Shown here: positions 34,123 through 43,600 of the stretch, piece after piece
Position numbering within the stretch: the first letter of the stretch is position 1
Layout of the letters: every line of letters starts with the position of its first letter
Source: Candidatus Aminicenantota bacterium
GTDB taxonomy: Bacteria > Acidobacteriota > Aminicenantia > Aminicenantales > Aminicenantaceae
Direction: 5' to 3'
DNA length: 64,000 nt
Assembly (NCBI GenBank): GCA_011772495.1
Contig: WVZL01000032.1
Location: forward strand, 77,893-141,892
Translations under genes and position numbers: made by a program
Notes under the pieces: generated by a model
Databases searched by the model: none
What the model saw: only the letters and a program-made list of their open reading frames with translations
What the model was told of the DNA's origin: nothing

Positions 34123-35364
34123 TTGCATACTGAAGGCATGACGAAAATGGAAAGCGATCCGACTTTGTTGGCCGAGGTTCGAAAGTACGGCCAGTTCGAT
34201 CCTAACGCCTGTTTTCAATGTGGAAGCTGCACGGTGATATGCAATTTGGCCAATGAATCGGTTTCATTTCCCCGCAGAATTATGCGCTATATCATGTTTG
34301 GGCTGAGAAAGCTAACGCTAAGCAGCCTGGAGCCATGGTTATGCTACTACTGCGGTGATTGTTCTACGCGTTGTCCCAGAGAAACAGAGCCCGGAGAAGC
34401 CATGATGACGCTCCGGCGCTATCTCACTGCCAAATATGACTGGACAGGCATCTCAGCCTTACTGTACAAGTCAAAACTATTGCAAATCGGAGCCATACTT
34501 GCCTCAGCTGTCTTCATGATCGCCTTGATCGTGCTTTTTCACGGGCCCTTCATTACTGACCGGGTTGAACTCAATACTTTTGCGCCCGCCCATTTAGTCC
34601 ACCAATTCGACTTGACTGTAGCTGCCTTAGTCATGATTATTTTATTCTCTAATGTGTTTCGCATGTACTGGTTCACTATGCACCAGAGCGACAAAGTTAA
34701 TCCGCTGGCGGTCATTCGAGGGGTAATAAAGAATGGTCTGGGGTTCACCATGCATGATGGCCGAAAGGTGAAAATACCGCTCCGGTTGTACATCACCCAG
34801 GCCTGGCAATTGATACTGCATGCTGCCACCCAGAAGAAGTTTCTATCCTGTAACAACAAGAGCCGTTGGATAAAGCATTGGTTGATCGTGGTTGGATACG
34901 TGATCATGTTTTCTTTGGTGGTCGTCTTCCTGGAGTGGTTTCAAACAGATAATATCTATCCCATTTACCATCCTCAGAGATGGGTGGGTTATTTCGCCAC
35001 CATTGTTCTCGTCTATTTCACCGCGGAAATCCTCATGGGTCGTATCAGGAAGCGTGAAGAAATCCACCGGTTTTCTGACCTGACCGACTGGATGTTTCCA
35101 GGATTATTATTATTGATGACGCTCAGCGGGATTGCAGTTCACATTTTTAGATATCTGGGGTTTCCTCTAGCCACCTATTATATATATTCATTTCACCTGA
35201 TAGTTGCGTTTTCTTGGCTGGTTATCATAGTGCCTTTCGGGAAGTGGACACACTTGTTGTATCGTTCTCTGGCGGTTTACTTTCAGGCTGTCAAAGAAAA
35301 AGCCATAGAAAGGGCAACAGAGGAGCAAATCCCGGAGGAGGGCGTTCTAGACCATGCCGCCTAA
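34123..35364 (+). CDS. QmoC-like membrane Fe-S/cytochrome b protein (HdrC-HdrE fusion)
   Basis: The 413-residue protein joins an N-terminal HdrC-like domain with two 4Fe-4S motifs (CFQCGSCTVIC at residue about 31 and CYYCGDCSTRCP at about 75) to a C-terminal membrane domain of six helices carrying several His, candidate heme b ligands, as in HdrE, NarI and QmoC. It would pass electrons between soluble Hdr modules and the quinone pool. It starts with TTG at 34123, 8 bp after AAAGGA. The ATGs at 34138 and 34147 lack good sites. It overlaps the next gene by 11 bp, so the complex is probably translated as a unit. Confidence 0.82.
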   Translation: MHTEGMTKMESDPTLLAEVRKYGQFDPNACFQCGSCTVICNLANESVSFPRRIMRYIMFGLRKLTLSSLEPWLCYYCGDCSTRCPRETEPGEAMMTLRRYLTAKYDWTGISALLYKSKLLQIGAILASAVFMIALIVLFHGPFITDRVELNTFAPAHLVHQFDLTVAALVMIILFSNVFRMYWFTMHQSDKVNPLAVIRGVIKNGLGFTMHDGRKVKIPLRLYITQAWQLILHAATQKKFLSCNNKSRWIKHWLIVVGYVIMFSLVVVFLEWFQTDNIYPIYHPQRWVGYFATIVLVYFTAEILMGRIRKREEIHRFSDLTDWMFPGLLLLMTLSGIAVHIFRYLGFPLATYYIYSFHLIVAFSWLVIIVPFGKWTHLLYRSLAVYFQAVKEKAIERATEEQIPEEGVLDHAA

Positions 35365-36241
35365 GAAAACAGAAGACAAAAAAATCGGTGCGACCTTAGT
35401 GGTTGGGGGTGGAATCGGAGGGATGCAGGCCGCGCTTGACCTGGCAGCATCCGGCATAAAGGTCTATTTACTGGATAGTAAGCCATCTATTGGTGGCGTA
35501 ATGGCTCAACTCGATAAGACTTTTCCTACCAACGATTGTGCCATGTGTACCATGGCTCCCAGGTTAGTTGAGGTCGGAAGGCATAAAGATATCGAAGTGA
35601 TTACGTTGGCTGATGTTGAAAGCATAAAAGGAACTGCTGGCAATTTCACGCTAAAGATTCATAAGAGACCGAGGTTTGTGGATGAAGAAAAGTGCACAGG
35701 ATGCGGTCTTTGTGTGGCGAATTGTCCTGTTCATAATATCATTTATGTAACGCCTGAAAAAGACAAGATTGATATTTCTGATGAACATGCAAAAATCATG
35801 AACAGCATAATCAAAGAATATGAAGACGTGGAAGGACCCTTAGTCCCGATACTGCAAAGAACTAATGAGACTTTTAATTATTTGCCCGAACCCGTTTTGA
35901 GATACACGGCTGATAAGCTGAACATGCCTTTGAGTGTCGTGTGTCGAATAGCGACTTTCTATAAGACTTTTAGCCTAGAGCCGAGAGGCAAACATATCAT
36001 ATCTGTATGCTTGGGAACAGCCTGCCATGTGAAAGGTGCCGGCAGAGTGACTTCAGCTCTTGAAGGTGAACTCGGGATAAAAAGAGGAGAAACAACGAAA
36101 GATATGCTTTTCACTATTGAGACGGTCCGCTGTATCGGATGTTGTGGATTAGCACCAGTGTTGAAGGTTGGAGAAAATGTACACGGTTTGATGAGTAAAA
36201 CAATGGTACCTGAATTGCTGCATACTTATGAAAAAGCTTAG
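35354..36241 (+). CDS. HdrA N-terminal half fused to NuoE-type 2Fe-2S domain
   Basis: Residues about 12-125 match the first half of the HdrA flavin domain: the FAD loop VVGGGIGGMQAAL, the CAMCTMAPRLVE motif and one ferredoxin motif CTGCGLCVANCP. There the HdrA similarity stops. Residues about 142-295 are a NuoE/HndA-type thioredoxin-fold domain, with NYLPEPVLRYTADKL, and cysteines 219, 224, 260 and 264 positioned for a 2Fe-2S cluster (CLGTAC, CIGCC). The missing HdrA half is found in the gene at 40646. The cysteine in CAMC is not selenocysteine (TGT). Such a fusion would couple NuoF and HdrA directly. Confidence 0.82.
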   Translation: MPPKKTEDKKIGATLVVGGGIGGMQAALDLAASGIKVYLLDSKPSIGGVMAQLDKTFPTNDCAMCTMAPRLVEVGRHKDIEVITLADVESIKGTAGNFTLKIHKRPRFVDEEKCTGCGLCVANCPVHNIIYVTPEKDKIDISDEHAKIMNSIIKEYEDVEGPLVPILQRTNETFNYLPEPVLRYTADKLNMPLSVVCRIATFYKTFSLEPRGKHIISVCLGTACHVKGAGRVTSALEGELGIKRGETTKDMLFTIETVRCIGCCGLAPVLKVGENVHGLMSKTMVPELLHTYEKA

Positions 36242-36270
36242 CCATATGACTCCATTATGAGAGAGAGATT

Positions 36271-36654
36271 ATGCCAAAATTAAAAATTGAGGATCTAGAC
36301 AAGATCAGTCAGAAAGTGAGAAAGACGACTCTTTTACGGGAAGGGGCTGGCAGAGCTAAAATCACAGTCCACATGGGAACCTGTGGGATAGCCGCAGGGG
36401 CAAGAGGAATAATGAATGCTTTGCTGGATGAGTTCGACAAGAAAAATATTGAAGATGTCATTTTAACGAGTTCAGGATGTGCTGGATTATGCAGTAGGGA
36501 ACCTATGGCTACCATAGAATTGAAAGACGAAGCTCCCGTGAAATACGTCGATCTAACTCCAGAAAAGATACGGGAAATATTAGCAGAGCATGTTATTGGA
36601 GGAAAAGTCATCAGCAAATATGCACTGGCCAAAGGTAGCGAGAGAGTCTCTTGA
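36271..36654 (+). CDS. HndB-like thioredoxin-fold 2Fe-2S ferredoxin
   Basis: This 127-residue protein matches the small ferredoxin subunit of NADP-reducing hydrogenases and related NADH-linked complexes: ITVHMGTCGIAAGARGIMNAL followed by SSGCAGLCSREPMA, leaving Cys at about residues 38, 70 and 74. It sits between the NuoE- and NuoF-type genes, the usual hndA-hndB-hndC order. It probably carries electrons inside the complex. Confidence 0.82.
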   Translation: MPKLKIEDLDKISQKVRKTTLLREGAGRAKITVHMGTCGIAAGARGIMNALLDEFDKKNIEDVILTSSGCAGLCSREPMATIELKDEAPVKYVDLTPEKIREILAEHVIGGKVISKYALAKGSERVS

Positions 36655-36705
36655 TTCGATGCAACTGTTTTTAAAGCAATTTTTTGAGTAGAGGTCAAAT
36701 CGATT

Positions 36706-39700
36706 ATGGAAGAAAAGATTGCGAATAAATACAGGTTGCATTTGATGCTATGCGCGGGGACAGCCTGTGTTTCCAATAAGTCTTTTAAAATAAAAGAAAT
36801 ATTAGAAGAAGAATTAAAAAAACAGGGGTTAGATAAAGAAGCTCTGGTTGTGATGACAGGATGTAACGGATTTTGTGCTGTAGGTCCAGTCATGACAGTT
36901 ATGCCGGACGGCATTTTCTACCATACTTTAACTGAAGATATGATTCCCCATCTGGTTGAAGAACACTTCTTAAAAGGTAGGCCAGTGAAGAAACTCATGT
37001 TTACTCCGCCTCGTGAAGAAGTTGTTATTCCCAAGATGATGGACATCGGTTTTTTCTCTCGTCAGACCTTGATCGCCCTTAGAAATCGAGGCTTGATAGA
37101 CCCTGAAGTTATTGATGAATACATAGCCAGAGATGGATACAAGGCGCTAGCCAAGGCATTATCAGAGATGACTCCCAAGGAAATCATAACTGAGATTAAA
37201 AATTCTGGTCTCCGAGGTAGAGGAGGCGCCGGATTTCCAACAGGTTTAAAATGGGAGCTATGCAGCAAATCCAAGGGAAACCCTAAATACATAATATGTA
37301 ATGCAGATGAAGGAGATCCAGGGGCCTATATGGACAGAAGCATTGTTGAAGCTGACCCTCATTCCGTATTAGAAGGAATGATGATAGGAGCCAGAGCCAT
37401 AGGCGCGAATGAAGGATATGTCTATATACGAGCCGAATATCCGCTGGCTATGAAGAGGTTGGAGATTGCCATTGATCAGGCCAAAGAATACGGGCTTATC
37501 GGCGAGAATATATTCGATACTGATTTTAGTTTTGATATTCACGTTAAGCAGGGAGCCGGTGCTTTTGTTTGCGGTGAAGAGACTGCACTCATAGCTTCTA
37601 TAGAAGGTCGTCCCCCCGAGCCGAGACAGAGACCGCCGTTTCCGGCTCAGTCAGGACTGTGGGGAAAGCCAACCAACATAAATAATGTCGAAACCTGGGC
37701 CACTGTTCCTGAGATCATCAATAAAGGAGCAAAGTGGTTTGCGAGCATCGGCACTGAATTGAGCAAGGGAACAAAAGTGTTTTCCCTGGTTGGCAAAATA
37801 AATAATACAGGTTTGGTTGAAGTCCCGATGGGAATCACCCTAAAAGAAATCATTTATGATATCGGAGGTGGAATTCCCGGGGGAAAAAGATTTAAGGCCA
37901 TCCAGACTGGAGGACCATCAGGAGGTTGTATTCCAGCACGTTTGATCGATTTACCAGTGGATTTTGAGAAATTGACTGAAGCCGGTTCCATAATGGGATC
38001 TGGTGGCTTGATCGTCATGGACGAAGACACCTGTGTGGTGGATGTATCAAAGTATTTTATTGAGTTTACCAATGATGAATCCTGCGGAAAATGTGCTTCC
38101 TGTCGCGATGGATCAGCTGTATTGCTGGAACTACTTAAAAAAATATGCAGAGGAGATGGCAAAGAAGCAGACCTTCAGGCCCTGGAAGAACTTAGCAATG
38201 CGATAAAAGATGGTTCAATGTGTGGGTTAGGCCAGACGCTGCCGAATCCGGTTTTAAGCACCTTGAAATATTTCATAGATGAGTACCTTGAGCATGTGAA
38301 ATATAAGAGATGCTCTGCTTTGGTGTGCAAGGGCATCATTTCCTCTGCCTGTCAGCATATCTGTCCTCTATCGCAGGACGCACCCTGTTATATAGGGCTT
38401 ATTGCTCAGGGAAAATTTGAAGAAGCCATCAAGGTCGTCAGGAAAGAGAATCCTCTTCCTCTTATTTGTGGACGCGTATGCCATGCTCCCTGTGAAGACA
38501 AGTGTGTGGCCGGAGAATGGGGTGATCCGGTAGGTATTCGATCACTGAAACGTTTTCTGGCCGATTATGAGATGAAGCACGGCATAGTCACAGAAGAAAA
38601 GCCTAAAGAGCAGAGAGAGGAACAGATTGCTGTGATCGGCTCTGGTCCAGGAGGACTGACCTGTGCCTACTACCTTGCTCTGGAGGGATACAAAGTCACT
38701 GTATTTGAGAGCCAGCCAAAAGCCGGCGGTATGCTGGCTGTGGGCATTCCGGAATTCCGATTACCCAAGGATGTATTAGATTATGAAATAGACAGGATTA
38801 GAAAGTTAGGCGTTGAGATTAAAACCAAAACCACGATAGGAAAAGATATTCCGCTTGAAAAACTCAAGGAAGAATATAAAGCCATCTTCATTGCCATCGG
38901 CGCTCATAAAGGTTTAAAAATGAAAATTCCTGGCGAAGATTCTGAAGGCGTGATAGATGCGGTGGAATTCCTGCGGGATGTCAACTTAGGCCGCGACGTG
39001 AAAATTGGAGATAAGGTGATAGTGGTGGGGGGTGGAAATTCAGCTATAGATGCTGCTCGAGTAGCGAAGCGTTTAGGTAAGGATACAAAAATCTTCTACC
39101 GAAGGACGAAAGCAGAGATGCCCGCCATAAAGAGCGAAATCGAAGAAGCTATCTTTGAAGGTATTGATATTCAGTTTCTCGCGGTTCCGACTAAAGTCCT
39201 GTCGAGTAATGGCAGAATCGAGGCCGTAGAGTGCATAAATATGGAGCTGGGAGACGTAGATGCGAGTGGTAGAAGACGACCTGTTCCGATTACAGGTTCA
39301 GAATTCAATGTTGAAGTGGATACTCTGATTCTGGCCATAAGCCAGGAACCGGATGTGTCTCCTCTAACGAATGGTTTTGGATTGAATATTTCTAAGTGGA
39401 GTACTATTGAAGTCGACCCGGAAACTCTGCTTACCAATGTAGAGGGGATATTTGCTGGCGGTGATGCGGTGACCGGTCCGAATACAGTAACCGAAGCTAT
39501 GGCCCACGGCAAAACTGCGGCCCAGATGATAGATAAATACATCCGGGGGGAGAAACTAGGCAGAAAATATGAAGTCACTCGCCCGGCATTACATGTAGAG
39601 CCGGTTGAGCTTTCAGAAGAAGAAGTTAAGAGTCTTAAAAGACCAGAAATGCCCTCAACACCAGTTGCCCAGAGAATCGAGAATTTCGAAGAGGTTGAGC

Positions 39701-40527
39701 TGGGATTTACCGAAGCTGACGCGATTACTGAAGCCAAGCGTTGCCTAAGGTGCGATTTAGAGAAAGAAGAAGAAGAGGAGGAAGTAATAGAAGAAAAAGT
39801 AGCCATAGAGGAGAAAGTAGAAGAAAAACCAGAAGAAAAAGAAGAAGTACCAGTGGCCGTGGAAGCAGAGCCTGAGAAAAAAGAAGTAGAAGAGGAAAAG
39901 CCAGAAGAGAAGGTAGAGGAGCCAGCAGTAGCGGAAAAAGTAGAAGAAAAGAAAGCGGAAGTGGCCATAGAGGAAAAAGTAGAAGAAAAACCAGAAGAGC
40001 CTGCAGTAGAGGCAGCAGCACCCGAGCCGAAAGAAGCACCAGAAGAGAAGGAAATCAAGCCAGCCATTGAAATACCGGAGATGAAAGAAGTTAAACCAGC
40101 TGAAGTAAAAAAAGAAGAAGAAAAGGTCGAGCCGGCAGCACCTGAGCCAAAAGAAGAGCCAGAGGAGAAGAAAATCAAAGCAGCCATAGAAATACCAGAG
40201 ATGAAAGAATTCAAACCAGCAGTAGAGATACCGGCGATGAAAAAAGAAGAGGAAGAGAAACCAGCAGAAGTAAAGGCTGAAGAAAAAAAGGAAGAAGAAG
40301 AGAAACCAGAGGAGAAAAGAATTAAAGCCGTAGTAGAAATTCCAGATATGAAAAAAGAAGAGGAAGTGAAACCAACTGAAGAGAAAGTTGAGGAAAAAGA
40401 AGAAGCCGCCAAACCAGAAGAAGAAATAGAAGAGAAAAAGGAGGAAGGAAAAGTTGAGGCCGCAGCACCAGAGAAGAAAAAAATTAAAGCTGTTATAGAT
40501 ATACCAGAGATGAAGAAGAAAGAATAA
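36706..40527 (+). CDS. NuoF-GltD fusion flavoprotein with repetitive acidic tail
   Basis: The 1273-residue protein has four parts. First is a thioredoxin-like 2Fe-2S domain (about 1-90, CAGTAC and CNGFC). Second is a NuoF module (about 110-540) with GRGGAGFPTGLKW for FMN/NADH and the 4Fe-4S signature CGKCASCRDG...MCGLGQT. Third is a GltD/NfnB-type module (about 545-1015) with a Cys-rich ferredoxin-like stretch, an FAD loop GSGPGGLTCAYYLAL, a second pyridine nucleotide loop VVGGGNSAIDAARVA and AGGDAVTGPNTV. Fourth is a 258-residue Glu/Lys/Pro tail. Two nucleotide sites imply exchange between NADH and NADPH or ferredoxin. The tail holds five IPxMK-type repeats. Confidence 0.85.
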   Translation: MEEKIANKYRLHLMLCAGTACVSNKSFKIKEILEEELKKQGLDKEALVVMTGCNGFCAVGPVMTVMPDGIFYHTLTEDMIPHLVEEHFLKGRPVKKLMFTPPREEVVIPKMMDIGFFSRQTLIALRNRGLIDPEVIDEYIARDGYKALAKALSEMTPKEIITEIKNSGLRGRGGAGFPTGLKWELCSKSKGNPKYIICNADEGDPGAYMDRSIVEADPHSVLEGMMIGARAIGANEGYVYIRAEYPLAMKRLEIAIDQAKEYGLIGENIFDTDFSFDIHVKQGAGAFVCGEETALIASIEGRPPEPRQRPPFPAQSGLWGKPTNINNVETWATVPEIINKGAKWFASIGTELSKGTKVFSLVGKINNTGLVEVPMGITLKEIIYDIGGGIPGGKRFKAIQTGGPSGGCIPARLIDLPVDFEKLTEAGSIMGSGGLIVMDEDTCVVDVSKYFIEFTNDESCGKCASCRDGSAVLLELLKKICRGDGKEADLQALEELSNAIKDGSMCGLGQTLPNPVLSTLKYFIDEYLEHVKYKRCSALVCKGIISSACQHICPLSQDAPCYIGLIAQGKFEEAIKVVRKENPLPLICGRVCHAPCEDKCVAGEWGDPVGIRSLKRFLADYEMKHGIVTEEKPKEQREEQIAVIGSGPGGLTCAYYLALEGYKVTVFESQPKAGGMLAVGIPEFRLPKDVLDYEIDRIRKLGVEIKTKTTIGKDIPLEKLKEEYKAIFIAIGAHKGLKMKIPGEDSEGVIDAVEFLRDVNLGRDVKIGDKVIVVGGGNSAIDAARVAKRLGKDTKIFYRRTKAEMPAIKSEIEEAIFEGIDIQFLAVPTKVLSSNGRIEAVECINMELGDVDASGRRRPVPITGSEFNVEVDTLILAISQEPDVSPLTNGFGLNISKWSTIEVDPETLLTNVEGIFAGGDAVTGPNTVTEAMAHGKTAAQMIDKYIRGEKLGRKYEVTRPALHVEPVELSEEEVKSLKRPEMPSTPVAQRIENFEEVELGFTEADAITEAKRCLRCDLEKEEEEEEVIEEKVAIEEKVEEKPEEKEEVPVAVEAEPEKKEVEEEKPEEKVEEPAVAEKVEEKKAEVAIEEKVEEKPEEPAVEAAAPEPKEAPEEKEIKPAIEIPEMKEVKPAEVKKEEEKVEPAAPEPKEEPEEKKIKAAIEIPEMKEFKPAVEIPAMKKEEEEKPAEVKAEEKKEEEEKPEEKRIKAVVEIPDMKKEEEVKPTEEKVEEKEEAAKPEEEIEEKKEEGKVEAAAPEKKKIKAVIDIPEMKKKE
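39754..40524 (+). repeat. Low-complexity coding repeat: acidic tail of the NuoF-GltD protein
   Basis: GAA/GAG/AAA-rich codons encode a 258-residue E/K/P/A tail. Five copies of a 12-residue motif close to (I/F)KxxxEIPxMKx begin at about 40054, 40174, 40210, 40321 and 40483, the last ending the protein. The intervening segments are variable EEKPEEK-type repeats. The tail is probably disordered, with the IPxMK copies acting as short linear motifs. Confidence 0.75.
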
Positions 40528-40545
40528 TAACGGGAGAGGAAATCA

Positions 40546-40644
40546 TTGTTACCTAAAATTGAGAATATGGCACCTGGAAATAAGAAGATTCTGGGAAGAA
40601 TAGACCTAGAGAATTTTATAAAATGCGTGAAAGCGGAGGCTTAG
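40546..40644 (+). CDS. Possible 32-residue small protein in the Hdr/Nuo operon
   Basis: This ORF starts with TTG behind GAGAGGAAATCA, encodes LPKIENMAPGNKKILGRIDL and so on, and stops one base before the GTG of the next gene. The frame fills nearly all of the 118-bp spacer, and its TAG-C-GTG junction would couple translation. It is below the ORF-track limit, and no homologue is recognised. Confidence 0.35.
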   Translation: MLPKIENMAPGNKKILGRIDLENFIKCVKAEA

Positions 40645-40645
40645 C

Positions 40646-43600
40646 GTGATAGAGCTGACTATAAACGGAAAAACGGACAAATTCCCTGAAGGGAAGACTC
40701 TGTTAGAATGCATCGAGAGGACTGGGATAAAGCTCCCGACTCTTTGTTATCATAAAGGATTAACTCCGTATGGAGCCTGCAGGTTATGTTTGGTGGAAAT
40801 TGCTCAAAACAACAGAACGACAATTCAGTCTTCATGCACTTATCCGGCTACCGATAAATTAGTAGTCAACACGGATACTGAAAAGGTCATAAAAACACGG
40901 AAAGTGATCATCGAAGTATTATTAGCAAGATGTCCAGATTCAAAGGCGATCCAGAAAATAGCAGAAGAACATGGCATAAAAGAAACACGATTTAAAAAGA
41001 GAAATGAGGATTGTTTTCTCTGTGGGCTATGCGTCAGGATGTGTCAGGAAAGGATGGGCGTCAGTGCTGTTAATTTTGTCAATCGTGGTTCCGAACGGAA
41101 AGTCAGCCCGCCTTTTGATAAGACTTCTGATGTGTGCCAGACCTGCGGGGCGTGTGCGTTCATTTGTCCTACCGAGAGGATTAAGCTTGAAGAAGTCAGC
41201 AAGAACAAAGCCGTCCCCATCCTGCATGAATACAACGAAGGATTGATCGAAAGGCCAGTTGCTTTTATCCCTTATCCGCAGGCTGTTCCCAATAAAGCAA
41301 CTATAGATGAAAGATATTGTGTCCATATGCTCAAGGATGCTTGCGGAGTCTGTAAAGAGTTTTGTGAGGCAGAAGCGATTGATTATGAACAAAAAGAAAA
41401 GAAGATTGAATTGAATGTTGGCGCAGTCATTCTCTCCCCGGGATTTGAAATATTTGATGCCAAAATCAAGGAAGAATTAGGATACGGGTACTATCCCAAT
41501 GTTGTCACCTCTCTTGAATTCGAGAGAATATTATCTGCCTCAGGGCCGTTCGCCGGTAAAGTATTGAGACCCTCAGATAAAACTGAACCCAAGAGGATAG
41601 GATTCATCCAATGTGTCGGCTCGCGTGATTGTGAGCGGGATTATTGTTCCTCTGTATGCTGTATGTATGCCACCAAAGAAGCTATCATCGCTAAAGAGCA
41701 TGTGGGGGAAGATCTAGAATGTGACATATTCTTCATGGACATGCGAGCCTTCAGCAAGGGATTTGATGAGTATTATCAAAGAGCTAAAGAGCTTGGAGTT
41801 GATTACATAAGATGTCGCCCTCCTACTGTCAAGGAAATACCTGAAACAAGAAATATTCAGATTGAATATCTGGCCGATGATGATATGAAAGCTTCCCGTG
41901 AATATGACCTAGTCGTTTTATCTGTTGGTCTCCAGCCCCCCAAATCCATAAATGAAATTTCCGAAAAATTTGGCATCGAGTTGAATGAATTTAATTTCTG
42001 CAAGACCTCTCCCTTTAAACCAGTTGAGTCAAACCGCAAGGGGATTTATGTATCTGGACCGTTCACCGAACCTAAAGATATTCCGGAAACTATCATGCAA
42101 GCCTCAGGCGCATCCTCAAAGGTTTTATCACTCTTAAAAGATGTTAAAGGCAGCTTGATTGTGCCTAAAGAATATCCGCCAGAAATGGATGTCGAGGGGC
42201 AGGAACCGAGAATCGGAGTGTTCGTCTGTCATTGCGGAACAAATATTGCCGGAGTTGTCAATGTTCCCGATGTGGTTGAATATGCAAAAACACTTCCCAA
42301 TGTTGTCTATGCGGAAAATAACCTGTATACCTGTTCGAACGATACTCAAGAAATCATAAAAGAGAAAATAAAAGAACATGAGTTGAACCGTGTGGTTGTT
42401 GCCTCTTGTACCCCCCGGACTCACGAGCCTCTATTCAGAAACACGGTCCAGGAGGCAGGCCTTAATCCGTATCTTTTTGAAATGGCCAATATCAGAGACC
42501 AGTGCTCGTGGGTGCACATGGCAGAACCGGAAAAAGCATCGGAGAAATCCAAAGACCTGGTTCGAATGGCTGTGGCTAAGGCACGATTATTGGAGCCTCT
42601 ACAGAAGAGATCTGTTCCCATAATCAAATCTGCCCTGGTTATCGGCGGTGGATTTTCCGGCATGACAGCTGCTCTTGAACTGGCAGCTCAGGGATTTGAT
42701 GTCCATTTGGTCGAGAAAGAAAAGGATTTGGGTGGAAACCTAAGACGTGTTCATTACTTACTGAATGGTGGAAATCCGCAGGAGGAGTTGAAAAAAATTA
42801 TCGAGCAGATAGAAAAGAATGAGAAGATCCATTTATACACCGAAGCCAAGATAGAAAACATTGAAGGTTCGATCGGAAATTTCAAAACAACGATCTCCAG
42901 GAAAGGAAAGTCTACCGAGTTTGAGCATGGGGTGGTGATTGTTGCTACTGGTGCCCAAGAGTATAAACCAAAAGAATATTTGTATGGTCAGGATGATAAA
43001 GTCATAACTCAAATTGAGCTTGAAAAACGCCTGAGCAAGAGCAGCGAGTGGGCCTCAGTTAGAAATCGCATTCCCAAGAACATTGTCATGATTCAATGTG
43101 TGGGTTCTCGGGATGAGGAACGGCCCTATTGCTCGAGGATTTGTTGTGCCGAAGCCGTTAAGAACGCCCTAAGAATAAAAGAAATTTCTCCTAAAACAAA
43201 TCTATATGTTTTATTCCGAGACATCAGAACTTATGGATTTAGAGAAAGTTATTATACCAAGGCAAGACAACAGAATGTTGTATTCATGAGGTATGACGAA
43301 GACCGGAAGCCTGAAGTTTCAAAAAATGGTAACGGGCTGCAAGTAGAAGTCTTTGACCAGACCTTGAAGATGCCGATAGAAATTTCTGCGGACTTAGTCG
43401 TGCTGTCAGCGGGAATAGTCGCTGATGAGGGGAACGAAACCATTGCCAAATTTCTAAAAGTCCCGCTGAACAAGGAAGGATTTTTTCTTGAAGCCCACAT
43501 GAAATTACGTCCAGTTGACTTTGCCACAGATGGAGTTTATTTGTGCGGATTGGCCCATTCGGCCAAAGCAGCAGATGAAAGTATAATTCAAGCCCAAGCT

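Noticed and set aside
35354-36241. HdrA truncation caused by frameshift or selenocysteine read as stop
   Set aside because: No in-frame TGA is present near the CAMC motif (codons are TGT), and the frame continues smoothly into a full NuoE domain. The other half is fused to different domains two genes away, so a single frameshift cannot explain it.
39171-40412. Antisense 413-residue Ser/Phe-rich ORF
   Set aside because: It is the mirror of the GAA/AAA-rich acidic tail; repetitive E/K codons read as Ser/Phe/Leu on the opposite strand. It has no ribosome site or independent family signal.
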